Below are positions 20,702-31,696 of a stretch of 64,000 nt of DNA, piece by piece; within the stretch, counting starts at the first letter, position 1, and every line of letters begins with the position of its first letter. This DNA comes from Toxorhynchites rutilus septentrionalis (Eukaryota; Arthropoda; Insecta; Diptera; Culicidae), in assembly GCF_029784135.1 (NCBI RefSeq), contig NC_073744.1, forward strand, positions 17,207,441-17,271,440, in the 5' to 3' direction. The position numbers and the translations under genes were made by a program. The notes under the pieces are model-generated. The model was given only the letters and a program-made list of their open reading frames with translations. It ran no database searches and was not told the origin of the DNA.

Positions 20702-21345
20702 ATTGAGGGAAAAGTGGCTACATCGCTGCGTATGCTTGGTCGGGAGGTCGGTGCAACCGGCCAAACAGTGAAAAAGTAACTGGCGAACATGGGCAAACAT
20801 GTCAGGAAGCGGAAGTCCACTGCTCTCGGAGCTGCAGGGAATGACGCAGCGGCAGCGGTTGAACAAGATGGTCAATTCGGTTTTCTCGACGAATGGCGAC
20901 ATGGCGGTGGTGATGGACCACGAGACCTATCTCACCCTGCATGGCAACGACTGGCAGGGCACTTCGTATTTTACTTACCCTTCGAAGGAAGTGAGCTCCG
21001 AAGTGAAGTTTATTTCACACACCAAGTTCCCCAAGAAGGTGCTGATGTGGCTGACAATCAGCGAGATGGGAATGTCAAACCCGCTCTTCTTTAGCTCCGG
21101 ACTGGCCGTGAGCGGATAAATTTATAGTACGAAGTGCCTGCCGGAAGGTGCGTCATCAAGAAATACCATAAGGGCAAAGACTTGGTGTTCTGGCCAGATC
21201 CGGCGTCCGCCCACTACTCTAAGCGATCGTTAGAAGATATGGAGCGGCTGAATATCGATGTGGTACCCAAGTCGGTGAACCCTTCCAACGTCCCCCAGAC
21301 CTGAAGCGTAAGATCTATTCCAACAATTTTGTCGCGAAAGTTGAG
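20702..21345 (+). pseudogene. DD37E Tc1/mariner transposase copy 2, 3' part
   Basis: If the LTR element and one duplication are ignored, the transposase frame crosses the insertion point without a shift, then meets a TAA at 20777-20779 and a frameshift near 20820. The next island (20835-21115) has VVMDHETYLTLHGNDWQG, around the first catalytic Asp, and FPKKVLMWLTISEMG. Remnants near 21237-21300 read ERLNIDVVPKSVNPSNVPQ. The second catalytic segment is damaged. This gene was already decaying, independently of the later gypsy insertion. Confidence 0.7.
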
Positions 21346-22443
21346 AAAAAAATTGATGAATAAAACTAAGAAAGAACTCAAAATCATGGCTACGCGCATG
21401 TTTTCGTTCGCCATGGCGAATGTTCCGGTTAACTGACGGAAGGTCGCTCGCAAGGCGTAGAATTTTTTTTGCAAGTGAGCTAATATAATTACCTTGCATG
21501 GGAAATTTATCAAACTCAATTATCTGTCTTAGTTTTTGACATATGACTATGTCTTTGATTTCTATATAGGGGGGTCACTTTACGAAAAATGTAACGATTT
21601 ATTAAGAGTTTTCAATCGCATATTACTCAAAATGGTTATTGCGACATATGTTGTGTTATATACCATTAGACAGGAAATTTATCCAGATTTTTTTTGCTTG
21701 AAACATGAACAGTGAATATAGTAGAAAAAGCTAACAATTTGACGATTTAATTGGGTATGTTTTTTTTCGATTGCACTATCGACTCGCTTCCTCCTCGACG
21801 CAACGAGCAATTTTTTTGCCTATATTCGGGCGTTAGCTCATAATGTGAGTTGATGCGTAAAATGAATTATTCTCCATTTACCGATAACAGGCATTAATTT
21901 TATATTATATTGTATGTTGTCCAATCAATTTGTGCTCAATCCATGTTTTATCGTGTAGGTCTCACTACTAACAATTTGTGTAATTGTGGTCCAGGATGTC
22001 ATAATATCGAGTATGTTGTTTGGTTATGTGAAAATGCAATAAATGAATTTAACTGGCTGCTGATTTAGAAGATCGAAAGGGTATACCCACGTAAATCAGA
22101 TTATGATAGCTTGAGTAGTCGTGATATTACAGGGCTTTAAAGTTATCACAAACAATGTTCCGGACAACGTGGTAACGAAGGGGATATATTTTTGTAGTCA
22201 TAGATTAATTTGGCTCAGGCTTATATTTATGTAGGACTTAACTATTTAGACTTGTGTTTAAAAATGATACATGATGACTTTTTGTAATGGCTTTAATAGT
22301 ATTTTTGTGTACATTTTTGAACTGAATGCGGCACCGAATTCTACCACGTTATGTCATCTAACCCATTTAAAGGATACGAGTACATACAGGAAACGGCTTT
22401 TCCAGGGCGTTGAGCAGAGTGCTAACCTGCAAATATTTTTAAA
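21346..22443. other. AT-rich interval, nothing recognised
   Basis: About 1.1 kb without credible coding sequence, RNA gene or paired repeat termini. Short open frames here lack recognisable motifs. Confidence 0.4.
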
Positions 22444-25057
22444 AAATGGGTGGGTTATATCTAAGATATAACCGTAAAGTTGACGTGGGACTATCGTAGA
22501 CGTAGTAATCATTTGTTTGTATTGATTAGATTATTGATTGAATGAAACAATTTTCGAATTAAATTGAATTCAACATATTAGCTTTGTAAGCAAAGAATTT
22601 GAACAAATTCCATGTAACACCAAATCATGCATTGTAATAGATTATGTTTTTCACTACGAGTAAATTTGCATTTTACCTAATCATCAAACGGTATGCGTAG
22701 GAATTCAGTGATCAGAAGATATTAAGGCATATCTTTCAATGCAGTCTTGAATAACCGAGCCAAAGCGTCGTATTCGTACCCGCTTTTGTAGTCCGTGTCA
22801 GATACATATTTCGGAGTGCAAAAAAAATGCGGGTACGGAAATACTCACGGCATGAATCAAAATGAATCAATAATTTCAACTTCCACTTTGTATACTATAC
22901 TTTAATCTTGTAAGTTCATTCGCGTCTAGCATCTGAAATGACGATTTTCCCAGGCGCCTCAGTTCAGTATTACGCGTTAGGGAAACATATTTTGGCCTGC
23001 ACAAAGAAAAGTGCATACAAAAGTACTTATATTTGCGAAGCGAATTTTTTAAAATTGTGATAGATGCGTAGAAATATTCCCTACCAATTGATGCAAACAT
23101 CTTTCCGATCTATTAGGAAATGTTCGAGGTATAAGCTTTCGAAATCTTGCATTTTTTCCTGCATGTTCTGTGTTTAGGTTTTCATTTCACCCCAATATAC
23201 TCCGGTTAGACGTAGTCCCACGTCAAAAACAAAGTTCATCAATATGCGGCTAATCTAGATCTTCCAATTGCTATTAAAAAATATGGGGGATAAGTTGATG
23301 AATGAGTTAGTGAGACGTTTCGCTACTGGGGAATCGAACGAGCTTGTGCTCGAGCTTGAGCTAGTCGGTAATTCTTGACCGACGATTTAAACGCAAGGAT
23401 TCGAGGGTGATGGCCTATTCAGATCAACATATCAAACGATAACGAGAAAAGCTTCAATTATAGAGCTGGATAAATACCTAGCCGAACCGCTTTAACCGAG
23501 AACTAATGATCCATTGGTATGGTGGGAAGAGGGAAAATATACACATCCCAATTTATACGCACTAATGAGGAAAAGGATATGTATAACGGCAACGTCTATT
23601 CCATTTGAAAGATATTTTTTTTGAAAACAGGAAATATTTGTGCTGAAAAACGGAGTAGGCTGACTACGAACAAAATTTCAAAAATAATTTTTATAAACCA
23701 AAATTATTTACCTTTTTTAATCTAACATTATTTTATGTATAAATATATGTTCTTTACGTTCATCTGTGAATTTCGTTGTTGTTTAATGATGTCGCCCGTA
23801 CAAATTATCTTCACTCAAGTTCGCTCATTGATTATCTATTTGATGGTACACTAACTAAATCGATGTGGTTGGGGATGTAAGATGGCTGTGTGCATATTTG
23901 TATATAAACATTAGAATTTTTTTTTGACGTGGGACTACGTCTAACCTGAGTATATGGGGGGTAAAATGAAAACCTAAACACAGAACATGCAGGAAAAAAT
24001 GAAAGATTCCAAATCCTTATAACTCGAACATTTCTTACTGGATCGGAAAGATGTTTGCATCAATTGATACGGAATATTTGTACGCTTCTCTCGCAATTAA
24101 TAAAATGTTATTTTTCATTAGATAAACAATTGAATAACTGTGAAATGTCAAGCGTTATCTAAACGCCCTAGCTGCCTTGTTTTGATTGGCCCGATTTACG
24201 GTTTCCCGAACACAGACTTCGAAATCAATGTACTTGTGGGAATCCGCTTAGCAAATATACATGCAAGTAGGGGGTATATTTGTTCCAACCGAGCTGTGTT
24301 TCCCTAACACGGACTTCAAAATCAATGTGCCTGGGGGAATCCACTTTGCAAATACATGAAAGTCGGGGGTATTTTTGTTCCGACTGAAATGCGTTTCCGT
24401 AACACAGACTTCGAATCCATAGAGCGTGGGGAAGTTGGTATTGCAAATACATGCAAGTAGGGGGCATTTTTGTTCCGGCTGAAATGTGTTTCCTCAACAT
24501 AAACTTCAGAACCAAGGTGTCTGGGGAAATTGGCATTGCAAATTCATGCAGGTCGGGTCGGATTTTCTTCCGACTGAAATGTGTTTCTCTAACACAGACT
24601 TTAAATCCAAGGGGCGTGGGGAAATTGACATTGCAAATACATGCAATTCGGGGGCATTTTTATTCCGACTGAAATGTGTTTACCTATTACAGACTTCTAA
24701 ACGAAGCTGTCTGGAGAACTCGGAATTGCAAATACATGCAAATCGGAGGCATTTTTGTTCCGACTGAAATGTGCTTGTCTACCACAGACTTCAAAACCCA
24801 GATGTCATCATACCAAATGTAAAAGGACTGTCATTAAATTTACTTGTAACGAAGAACATAATATATCCAAAGACATGAATTGACCTCACATGGCATTATG
24901 CAATTTTGTTACTCACAAAGCAAATATATTGAATTTAATTGAATTCGGAAATTGTTTTATTCTATCAAAAATTAAATCAATACAAACAAATAATTACTAA
25001 GCTAAGGTAGTCCCACGTCAACCTTGCGGTTATATCGTAGATATAACCCACTCATTT
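22444..25057. mobile_element. 2.6-kb foldback element with ~50-bp inverted ends
   Basis: The left end AAATGGGTGGGTTATATC... and the right end (reverse complement AAATGAGTGGGTTATATC...) pair over about 50 bp, including GATATAACCG and TTGACGTGGGACTA. Each end also has its own hairpin (GGTTATATCT/AGATATAACC). A second inverted pair lies inside: 23150-23232 against 23911-24000, each carrying the palindromic block GACGTAGTCCCACGTC-like and CAGAACATGCAGGAAAAAA. The interior also holds a 95-bp tandem array. No transposase is recognisable. Confidence 0.75.
24190..24790. repeat. 95-bp tandem repeat, about six units
   Basis: The marker CGACTGAAAT (or close variants) recurs at 24286, 24381, 24476, 24571, 24666 and 24761, exactly 95 bp apart. 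Each unit also has TTTCCCTAACACAGACTTC, GGGGAAATTGGCATTGCAAA and TACATGCAAGTCGGGGGCA-like text. Units differ by several substitutions each but almost no indels. Shorter arrays of the same unit occur at 57.73, 59.89, 32.13 (inverted) and 29.09 kb (inverted). Confidence 0.9.
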
Positions 25058-26030
25058 TTTTGAATAGAAAGAGTAAAAAAATCAAAGAATTAATCTCTTA
25101 CTTCAACTATAGTTCATTTATTCCTCAGAGAAATGTGAGAAATACATGGTAATATGAAACATGCAGCAATATGTTTGCAAATTATTATGCTATTTGACCT
25201 TCAATTGGTGAACTTGACTGAACAATTGGTTGGTTTTTGTATTGTACCGTTCCAAAAGTTGATACATTTTGGATTTAGGCTCTGAAAGAATGATAACGAA
25301 AGTGTATACTGAGAGTAACGTTGAATAACTGGTATAAATTATGTGCATTTTTTTAAATATACAATTCATAATATTGCTAGATACGGTATGAATCCACTTT
25401 TTTTTTAATTCAACGAAAAATGGTAGGGCCCTTCTCAATAAGGCACATATTCGAGGTAAAAACATTTACCCTAGTACAATTCAATTCAGATTCAATTTTT
25501 CATATCTTCTGCTGGGATCTAACCTAGGCCAACTAAAGTCACGCAACCGATTTGCACAAAAAAAGTTATATTAAAAAAGTGTCTCACGATACAAAATCTT
25601 CATACATACAAATCAAATGTCAAATTTCGTGGTTGGGTGCGTTCGTAATTTTTCGGATCGATTGACCTTTTACTCGCAACCGAGTAACTCACATCGTCCA
25701 AATCCGGCTTTAGAGAGTGCATTGGATAACCTCATTTTTTGAACTTCTCTTACGTCAAACATGCTCCGAAATAGGGCTGATTGCTTTAGAGCAATTCAAA
25801 GGGAAAACTCGCGCACATTTTTTATGTTGCCCACTGTAAAAGCCAGGTCTCAAACGGCCGGAAGCGCTCAATAAAACAAAGCGCGCGCAGAACGCGAATC
25901 AAACCAACAACAGATTTTGCGATTGCGATTGTTATTTCATCTGCATATTTTTCCATCACACTATAGTATCTCTTCCCCCAGCTCGTTTCCAGAGCATTAA
26001 CTCCAGTCAGCATTTCGCTTGTCAGCAAAT
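25058..26030. other. Intergenic, upstream of the cathepsin B paralogue
   Basis: No coding or repeat structure recognised up to about 25.8 kb. From there the sequence becomes GC-richer and leads into the cathepsin B leader. A small palindrome GAGTGATCGTATCACTC (about 26048-26064) and ATCAGT (about 26082), an arthropod-initiator-like motif, lie just upstream of the start codon. Confidence 0.35.
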
Positions 26031-26133
26031 GTCGTCTTATCAGCATCGAGTGATCGTATCACTCAGCCACCAGCAATATCAATCAGTACTAGTTGCGACA
26101 GCGCGTGTACACGAACGGATTCATAGTTTCAAA

Positions 26134-27156
26134 ATGACCACTTTTTGGGTGTTTCCTATCGTTCTAACCACCTACCTTCTAGGGGTCAGTCTCGCCAAAG
26201 ATCGACACGGTGACGATCCATTTAACGATCGGTTTCTGAGTGAGGTACTTGCGCGCGCTAAAACCTGGACACCGGACACGTCCTTCCGCTCGGGGATTCA
26301 TTTCGCAACGTTTCGTAGTGTCGCGGGAATCCATGAAGGTCGGATAGATTTTCGACTGCAAACCAAGCGGTACCCGCTGGCGTATGATGTGACTATACCG
26401 GAACATTTCGACGCCCGGAGCAAGTGGCCATTCTGTGCATCGATCGATACCGTTCCGAACCAGGGTACGTGTGGATCTTGCTGGGCGGTGGCCGCCGTAA
26501 GCGTGATGTCGGACAGATTGTGTATTCACTCGGATGGGCAGTTGAATGTGGAACTGGCGGCGGAAGATTTGATGGCGTGCTGCAAAGATTGTGGCAATGG
26601 CTGCGACGGAGGTTATCTGGATGGAACCGCGTTTCAGTATTGGATTGACGCGGGGTTGGTTAGCGGAGCGCCTTTTAATGCAACCGACGGTTGCAAACCG
26701 TACCCGTTCAAGCCTTGAGAATATCCATTCACGGGCTGCGTCGAGGAGAAAAGTCCTCGGTGTTCCCATCGGTGCCACGAAGGGTCTGAGAAGAGATATC
26801 GAAAGGATAAATATTACGGCAGCGTAGCGTACAAGGTGCCGAGAGACGAACGGATGATACAGCTCGAGTTGATGATCAACGGACCGGTGGAGGCGGGTTT
26901 CACCGTGTTTGAGGATTTCTTCCTGTATCGGTCGGGTGTCTATCAGCACGTGGTTGGCGAGATGGTTGGCATGCACGCGATTCGGATCCTCGGCTGGGGA
27001 TGGGAGCGGGGTGTGCCCTACTGGCTGATATCCAACTCATACGGAAGCGATTGGGGCGAGAAGGGATTCTTCAAGATGCTTCGGGGAAGTAACCATCTCG
27101 GAATCGAGTCGACGGTGATTGCCGGGTTGCCCGCGTTCGAAGGGTTTGATGCGTAG
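26134..27156 (+). pseudogene. Cathepsin B-like cysteine protease with one in-frame TGA
   Basis: Papain-family cathepsin B-like gene, single exon, 341 codons including the final TAG, matching the 337-aa intact paralogue at 33.2 kb. ATG at 26134 (context TTCAAAATG) starts a signal peptide of about 20 residues. The catalytic set is intact: oxyanion Gln in NQGTCGSCW, Cys116, His281 (GMHAIRI) and Asn301 (LISNSYGSDWG, with Tyr where Trp is usual). The only lesion is TGA at 26716-26718 (codon 195), exactly where the paralogue has the Cys of APCEHH. The frame stays open for 145 codons after it, with conserved Cys and active-site residues. The occluding-loop His-His that gives cathepsin B its dipeptidase activity is absent (EYPF in place of EHHV). 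Probably a very young nonsense pseudogene; readthrough or selenocysteine is not excluded. Confidence 0.8.
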
Positions 27157-27159
27157 GCG

Positions 27160-27165
27160 AATAAA
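27160..27165 (+). promoter_or_regulatory. Poly(A) signal AATAAA of the cathepsin B paralogue
   Basis: AATAAA begins four bases after the TAG, giving a very short 3'UTR. Its preservation suggests the locus was recently transcribed. Confidence 0.6.
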
Positions 27166-27489
27166 GCTGAAATTATTACATCTATTGTCGTGTCTCAAGT
27201 TTACTTCGGTATATCACAATTTCCATGTTAATTGAAATGAATACTGTTCTGACGCAAAACTGGCAGCTTTTATTTGAACGTTCTAAAGCTTGAAACATTT
27301 AGAATCCGGATTCACAAAACCAATATTGTATTTCGGAATTGATTAAAGGTATAAGAAAAGCAGATAATTTATTGTCTTTTTTAGAAAAAATATTGAAAAA
27401 ATTACAGTTTTGTTGAATTTTCGTACTTTTCTTCCGATACCCTTCATTAAAGTTTGGGCTTTCTGTTGGTCAACGTCAGCGGCCATTTA

Positions 27490-27800
27490 TTCCACGATCT
27501 CTTGCTCCTCTGGCAGTGGACCTATAGAATTTCAGGTCTGGGAGCTGTCCAAAATCCGTCTTCACCTACGTTTTGTCATCCATCAGCATGCATACTCTGT
27601 ACTTAGTCAAACCTTGTTGTACAACTTTCGAGCGCGTCTTTCGGCCACAATATTTTGCTTCAGCTTCCTGTTTGGGTGCTTGTACGGAAATTGCGATTAC
27701 CTTCTCGGTGTTCGGTACTGATTCATTATTTGGAAGCCCCTCGTTTCTTAATTTTGAAGTGACCGTGTTCATTAAGCATGGTGATTGAGTGTCCAAATAA
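27490..27800 (-). pseudogene. DD37E transposase fragment
   Basis: On the minus strand the text reads VCMLMDDKT, then a stop, then VKTDFGQLPDLKFY. This aligns with the LVMDDETNVKADFRQLPG block of the intact transposase at 55.5 kb, spanning the first catalytic Asp. The preceding EAEAKYCGRKTRSKVVQQ aligns with DERQNMVGKTRARKL there. Only this middle segment survives. Confidence 0.6.
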
Positions 27801-28427
27801 GTTTCAAAAAATTAAATTCTTGAAAGTGAAAAAAAATATCACTACCGTCTGGGTCCAACGAACTTAAAAAGTTAACAGGTATGCTATTGAGGTGTTGCGT
27901 TACCTAGTGGTTTAGGCAACTGGCTGTTCTTTCCAATATCAAGAGACATAACTCTTCTCTTGAACGTACAACTCCCGACTTTTTATTTTAATCCCACTAA
28001 AAATGAATTAACTAACACTATACATACTTAATCCTACAAGCTAATTCTACATACAAATTCCTACGGGAGGTGCTTGGAGTCGCTTTTAGAGAGGGCAAAA
28101 AAAAAAGTCACAGGAGGGTTATGTCCGAGACACGACCGCATAGTTGACGTAGGATTCCGTTAGGCTATCTGTTGATTTAGGATATGTTTGAAGAATTACA
28201 TCGTTAAACTCTTTGATAATGTTTTGGTTTTAATGTCGGTGGGAGCAAAAGTTCCTCCTACTTAGTGATCCCCGATAATCGTTCGATTAATCGAATACTT
28301 GCTACAGAAATCGACTATTACCGAACGAATACTGCACAACCAATAATCGAAGCGAACGAATAATTTACGTCGATTAATCGATCCAAACCCAGAGAGAAAA
28401 AAAAACGTACGGCCGCTGCAGTTTTAT

Positions 28428-28552
28428 CCTGAAAATCAATCATTATCTTTGATGCTCCCCTATGTTCGTAAACGATGCTCAATGGCGTCAACGCGAATTA
28501 AGCTTCGTTTACGACTTTAGGGGAGCGTAAAAGATAATAATTGATTTTCAGG
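28428..28552. repeat. 125-bp palindromic element inside the MITE
   Basis: Arms starting CCTGAAAATCAATCATTATC and ending in its near-complement, plus GCTCCCCTA/TAGGGGAGC, make a hairpin of about 37 bp with a short loop that holds GTCAACGCGAATTAAGC. A partial copy with the same CCTGAAAATCAATC and GTCAACGCGAAT text lies at about 52695-52730, so it is a dispersed family. Confidence 0.7.
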
Positions 28553-28693
28553 CGGAATGAACACTTTTTTGATTCCGTATGGCTTTCTAGCAAATGAGAA
28601 ATATTAGTCTAACTAATTATTTCTCTCAGTGTACCGATTAATCGATTAATCGATTATTTGGGGCGATTAATCGTATCGAATAACAAACTGCTG

Positions 28694-28967
28694 CTTGGTG
28701 CTCCCTTGACCAAGTGGTTAGCGTCATAACTAACATGCCGGGTGTTCGGGTTCGATTCCCGTTCTGGTCGGGGGAATTTTTCGTCAAAGAAATTTCCTCC
28801 GACTTGCACTGTGATCACGCGTATTCTAGAGCTTGCCACTCATAATGCATTCAAGGCGTGTTATTTGGCATAGAAATCTCAACTAAGTTCTAATAAAAAT
28901 GACGCAAGTAATACTACGTTGAGACGGCGAAGTTCCTCTAGGAACGTTAGTGCCATTGAAGAAGAAG
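28694..28967 (+). mobile_element. tRNA-derived SINE with 12-bp target duplication
   Basis: A tRNA-like head supplies Pol III boxes A (TGACCAAGTGGTTAGCGTC) and B (GGGTTCGATTCC). The roughly 200-bp body ends in a GAAGAAGAAG tail. An exact 12-bp duplication AACAAACTGCTG flanks it (28682-28693 and 28968-28979). The layout resembles the mosquito Feilai SINE family; that identity is from memory of the family's layout and is uncertain. Not a tRNA gene. Confidence 0.85.
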
Positions 28968-30044
28968 AACAAACTGCTGAATACTATTCGATTAGCTGAT
29001 GAACGATTAATTTCAAAAATCGGGGATCACTACTCCTAATTTTATGTTTTTACAATACCGATTTCCCCCAGACAGTTTGATTTCGATGTCTCTGTTAGGG
29101 AACACATTTCGGTGGGAGTAAAAGTTCCCCCTACTTTCATGTATTTGCAATGCCGATTTCCCCAAGGCAGCTTGGTTTTGATGTCTCTGTTAGCGATCCG
29201 CCGCATGTGTCGTTAATTTCGACCAATCAGAAGTGGGTACTTCCGTTAGGATAGGGGTTGAAATTTTTCAGTTGTTCGATAGTTATTTTCATGACATATA
29301 TTATTTTCTTCAATATACAAAATTGTTATGAAGTGCCGAAATCGGTTGACGCAAAAATTTCATCAATCCATCATGAAATGACTGAACAATAAGCGTTTGA
29401 AATTGGACAATTTTCACGATGTGCTCGATTTTCGATTTTCAATTTGTACCCCAATATGTTTCCGAAAGACGTAATCCTACGTCAAAATCAACTAATTGCA
29501 ATCGAATTGGCTATATATAATGGTAAACAATAATTTGGTTACGCGGAATTTTCGTCGCGCGGATAATGAACTGCCACGAGCCACATAGAAACCCGAGCTT
29601 TTTTTCTATATTCGCGGTACTGGAGTTCGTGTCAGTAGAAAAATTCAAACTGGTCAGCGACACTGGCTGCTGTAATATGTAATATGAGTATATTTCGACG
29701 AGATGGATGTACTCGCGGGCTTGAAATTAGCTCGCGCATGAGAAAGTATAAGATTTGTAAGAAATGTATCCTCCAAGCACCTGTACAAAATCGGTCTGAT
29801 TCTATCAGTTCTATATTTTTTAAAACTTCCAGTCACTGATTTTGGGCATGACGTTCTAAGAGAAATACATTTCTCGCAATGGCTTTACTCAAATAGAACT
29901 ATCAGTACAAATTCATATCGGTCTCTGTAATAAACTTGAAAAGATTCTTCAAACAAACAAATCATTAACCCATTACTGCCCAGGTGTACAAGAACTTGAT
30001 CCAGAACTTGAGCTTGTGTATCGGATTTAGTATCACTGAGTATG

Positions 30045-30760
30045 GTACCGGAAAAAGCACTCCGAAGGGTGCAAACCCTCATCACACATCAAGCAAATAT
30101 ACGTCGTACAACGGTTGCAATACTCATACCTTCGTTGGGTACCAGTTGGATTCGTATTAATGAAATGATTTATTCCGTCAAACCTAACTTCCGATGACAT
30201 CGAGTGTATAGGCTTGATCTGCATGAACTCGATGCTTGCTGGATTTATGTCACTCATCCGAATTTAAGGTCATTTTTTCCCAGTGTCTGGCTCTCCTCTT
30301 CTTGCTGCTGCCCGAGGAGCATTCTTGTGATTGGCCTCGTTCAATGTTGCTCTCGACATTCACTTGTTTGCCAAAACCGGAAGGGCCGTCCTTCGAGTCA
30401 CTATCTCCAGCATCCACATCGCTGTCTCCATCGCTTGGGGGCACGATGACATTTGAAAAAAAAATAACAATTCAATACTAAAGTAAAATGTATGAACGAT
30501 ATGTTCCGATGAACAATTGCAAATATAAATATATATAGAAGGTGCATTTGCATATGAAATAAAAATCTGATTATACGCGAGCGTAACATGAGCAAATTTA
30601 TAACACATGCGAATTGAGGCTCTGTTGGTATTAACAAGTTCTTCCGCATAGTAACTCGATGTTGATAATTCCTTAATATTTTCCTTCGTTGATCGTATTA
30701 TTTTCACATATTCACGTTTGAGAGCTTTAACCGTTCTCTTCGTTGGCCGAGGCATTTTGA
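30045..30760 (-). pseudogene. Decayed piggyBac-like transposase remnant
   Basis: Two islands on the minus strand. The upstream one (about 30250-30444) is acidic and serine-rich (SDGDSDVDAGDSDSKDG), preceded at about 30755 by MPRPTKRTVKALKREY. The downstream one (30045-30260) reads RRYEYCNRCTTYICLMCDEG then HPSECFFRYH, the spacing of the C-terminal cysteine-rich zinc domain of piggyBac transposases. The frame shifts between them, and the catalytic core is missing. Assignment rests on the cysteine pattern. Confidence 0.5.
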
Positions 30761-30975
30761 TTGAATGTAATACTTTTCCGTTTACTGTTTTTGAAAGCAT
30801 AGGCAGCCGTGGCAGTGTTCCGAACTCTGCAATGCAATTTTCTTACCCAATGTTAAAGTTGCTAAAACTTACGTTATAGACTCATTAAACGTAAAAACAA
30901 TAATTGTATTGATATCAACGCAATTTTATTCTATTGATTTTCATGACATGAAACGCTATGACTCAGGAATAACCA

Positions 30976-31191
30976 ACCCTATTCTGTATTCCGACGGATT
31001 TCCATTTCGTTCGGAGCGGTTATTTCGTTCGAGTTATAATTATGCGTACCTTATTTCGCACGTTTTGCCCATTTAATGTTCGAAGAGAAACAGATCGAAC
31101 GAAATGCAAAAACTACTCGAACGGAATACAGAATGGAATTTTATCAACTCGTTCGAAATATTTCGAATCGATCGAAATACAGAATAGGGGT
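30976..31191. mobile_element. ~215-bp MITE
   Basis: Terminal inverted repeats CCCTATTCTGTATT (30977-30990) and AATACAGAATAGGG (31176-31189). The interior is rich in CGTTCG/CGAACG motifs on alternating strands. The flanking duplication is unclear. Confidence 0.7.
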
Positions 31192-31696
31192 GAACATTTT
31201 ATTGAGTGGTTTTTGTAGCTGTTGCGATGATGTTGTCTGGCAACAGTGTTGAAAAAATAACGATGCTTTCACCAATACAAACAAAACCATTGCCGAAAAT
31301 TAAAAAAATAAAATTTAACTTTCAGAGCATTAGCTCGAGTTTTCCAACGATTTTCATTATACAGTGCGACAGGAGATGAAAATTTAATATCTTGTGAGTA
31401 ATCGATTAGAGTTTGGTTGATATTACTTGATGGGAAGTGTGCGAAAACGATCATTTTCTTCACACTGTTTCGCAAAATTATTGATTTTCGGGCGAGGGGT
31501 GAGGGAGGGAGATGAAAGAAATGAGCGCCATTGTGGCAGCTATTTGTGGCTAGCTTCCACCTTCACCTTAAGAGGTAAAACTTTGATAAATTTATGTTTT
31601 CTTTTGCGACTTCATTAAACTCGAACTTTGCAAGCTTCAATACACAACAAAACAACAAAAATGACAGATAAAATGACACTGACACAAAAAAATTGT

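Larger units (their letters stand above)
28263..29032. mobile_element. hAT-like MITE
   Basis: The terminal inverted repeats are TAGTGATCCCCGAT (28263-28276) and its exact complement ATCGGGGATCACTA (29019-29032). They are flanked by CTCCTACT and CTCCTAAT, an 8-bp duplication with one mismatch, as in hAT elements. It is AT-rich inside with repeated CGATTAATCGATT. It contains a SINE and a palindromic element as secondary insertions. Confidence 0.75.
28085..29490. mobile_element. Foldback element carrying nested insertions
   Basis: The left end has GTCCGAGACACGACCGCATAG and GTTGACGTAGGATTCCGTTA. The right end has GAAAGACGTAATCCTACGTC, the palindromic block common to this superfamily. The interior contains about one inverted unit of the 95-bp repeat (29085-29215), and another unit is split by the MITE at 28263-29032. 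The outer limits are approximate. Confidence 0.55.

Noticed and set aside
24190..24790. Regular repeats reminiscent of a CRISPR array
   Set aside because: The whole 95-bp unit repeats with no unique spacers, and the genome is an insect's; it is a minisatellite inside a mobile element.
26134..27156. Calling the broken cathepsin B a proven selenoprotein
   Set aside because: The TGA-for-Cys position is suggestive, but I saw no convincing SECIS and cathepsin B is not a known insect selenoprotein; nonsense mutation is the simpler explanation.
28694..28770. tRNA-like segment with A and B boxes
   Set aside because: It is the head of a SINE: a 200-bp body, a GAA-repeat tail and a 12-bp target duplication follow, and the acceptor stem does not close.
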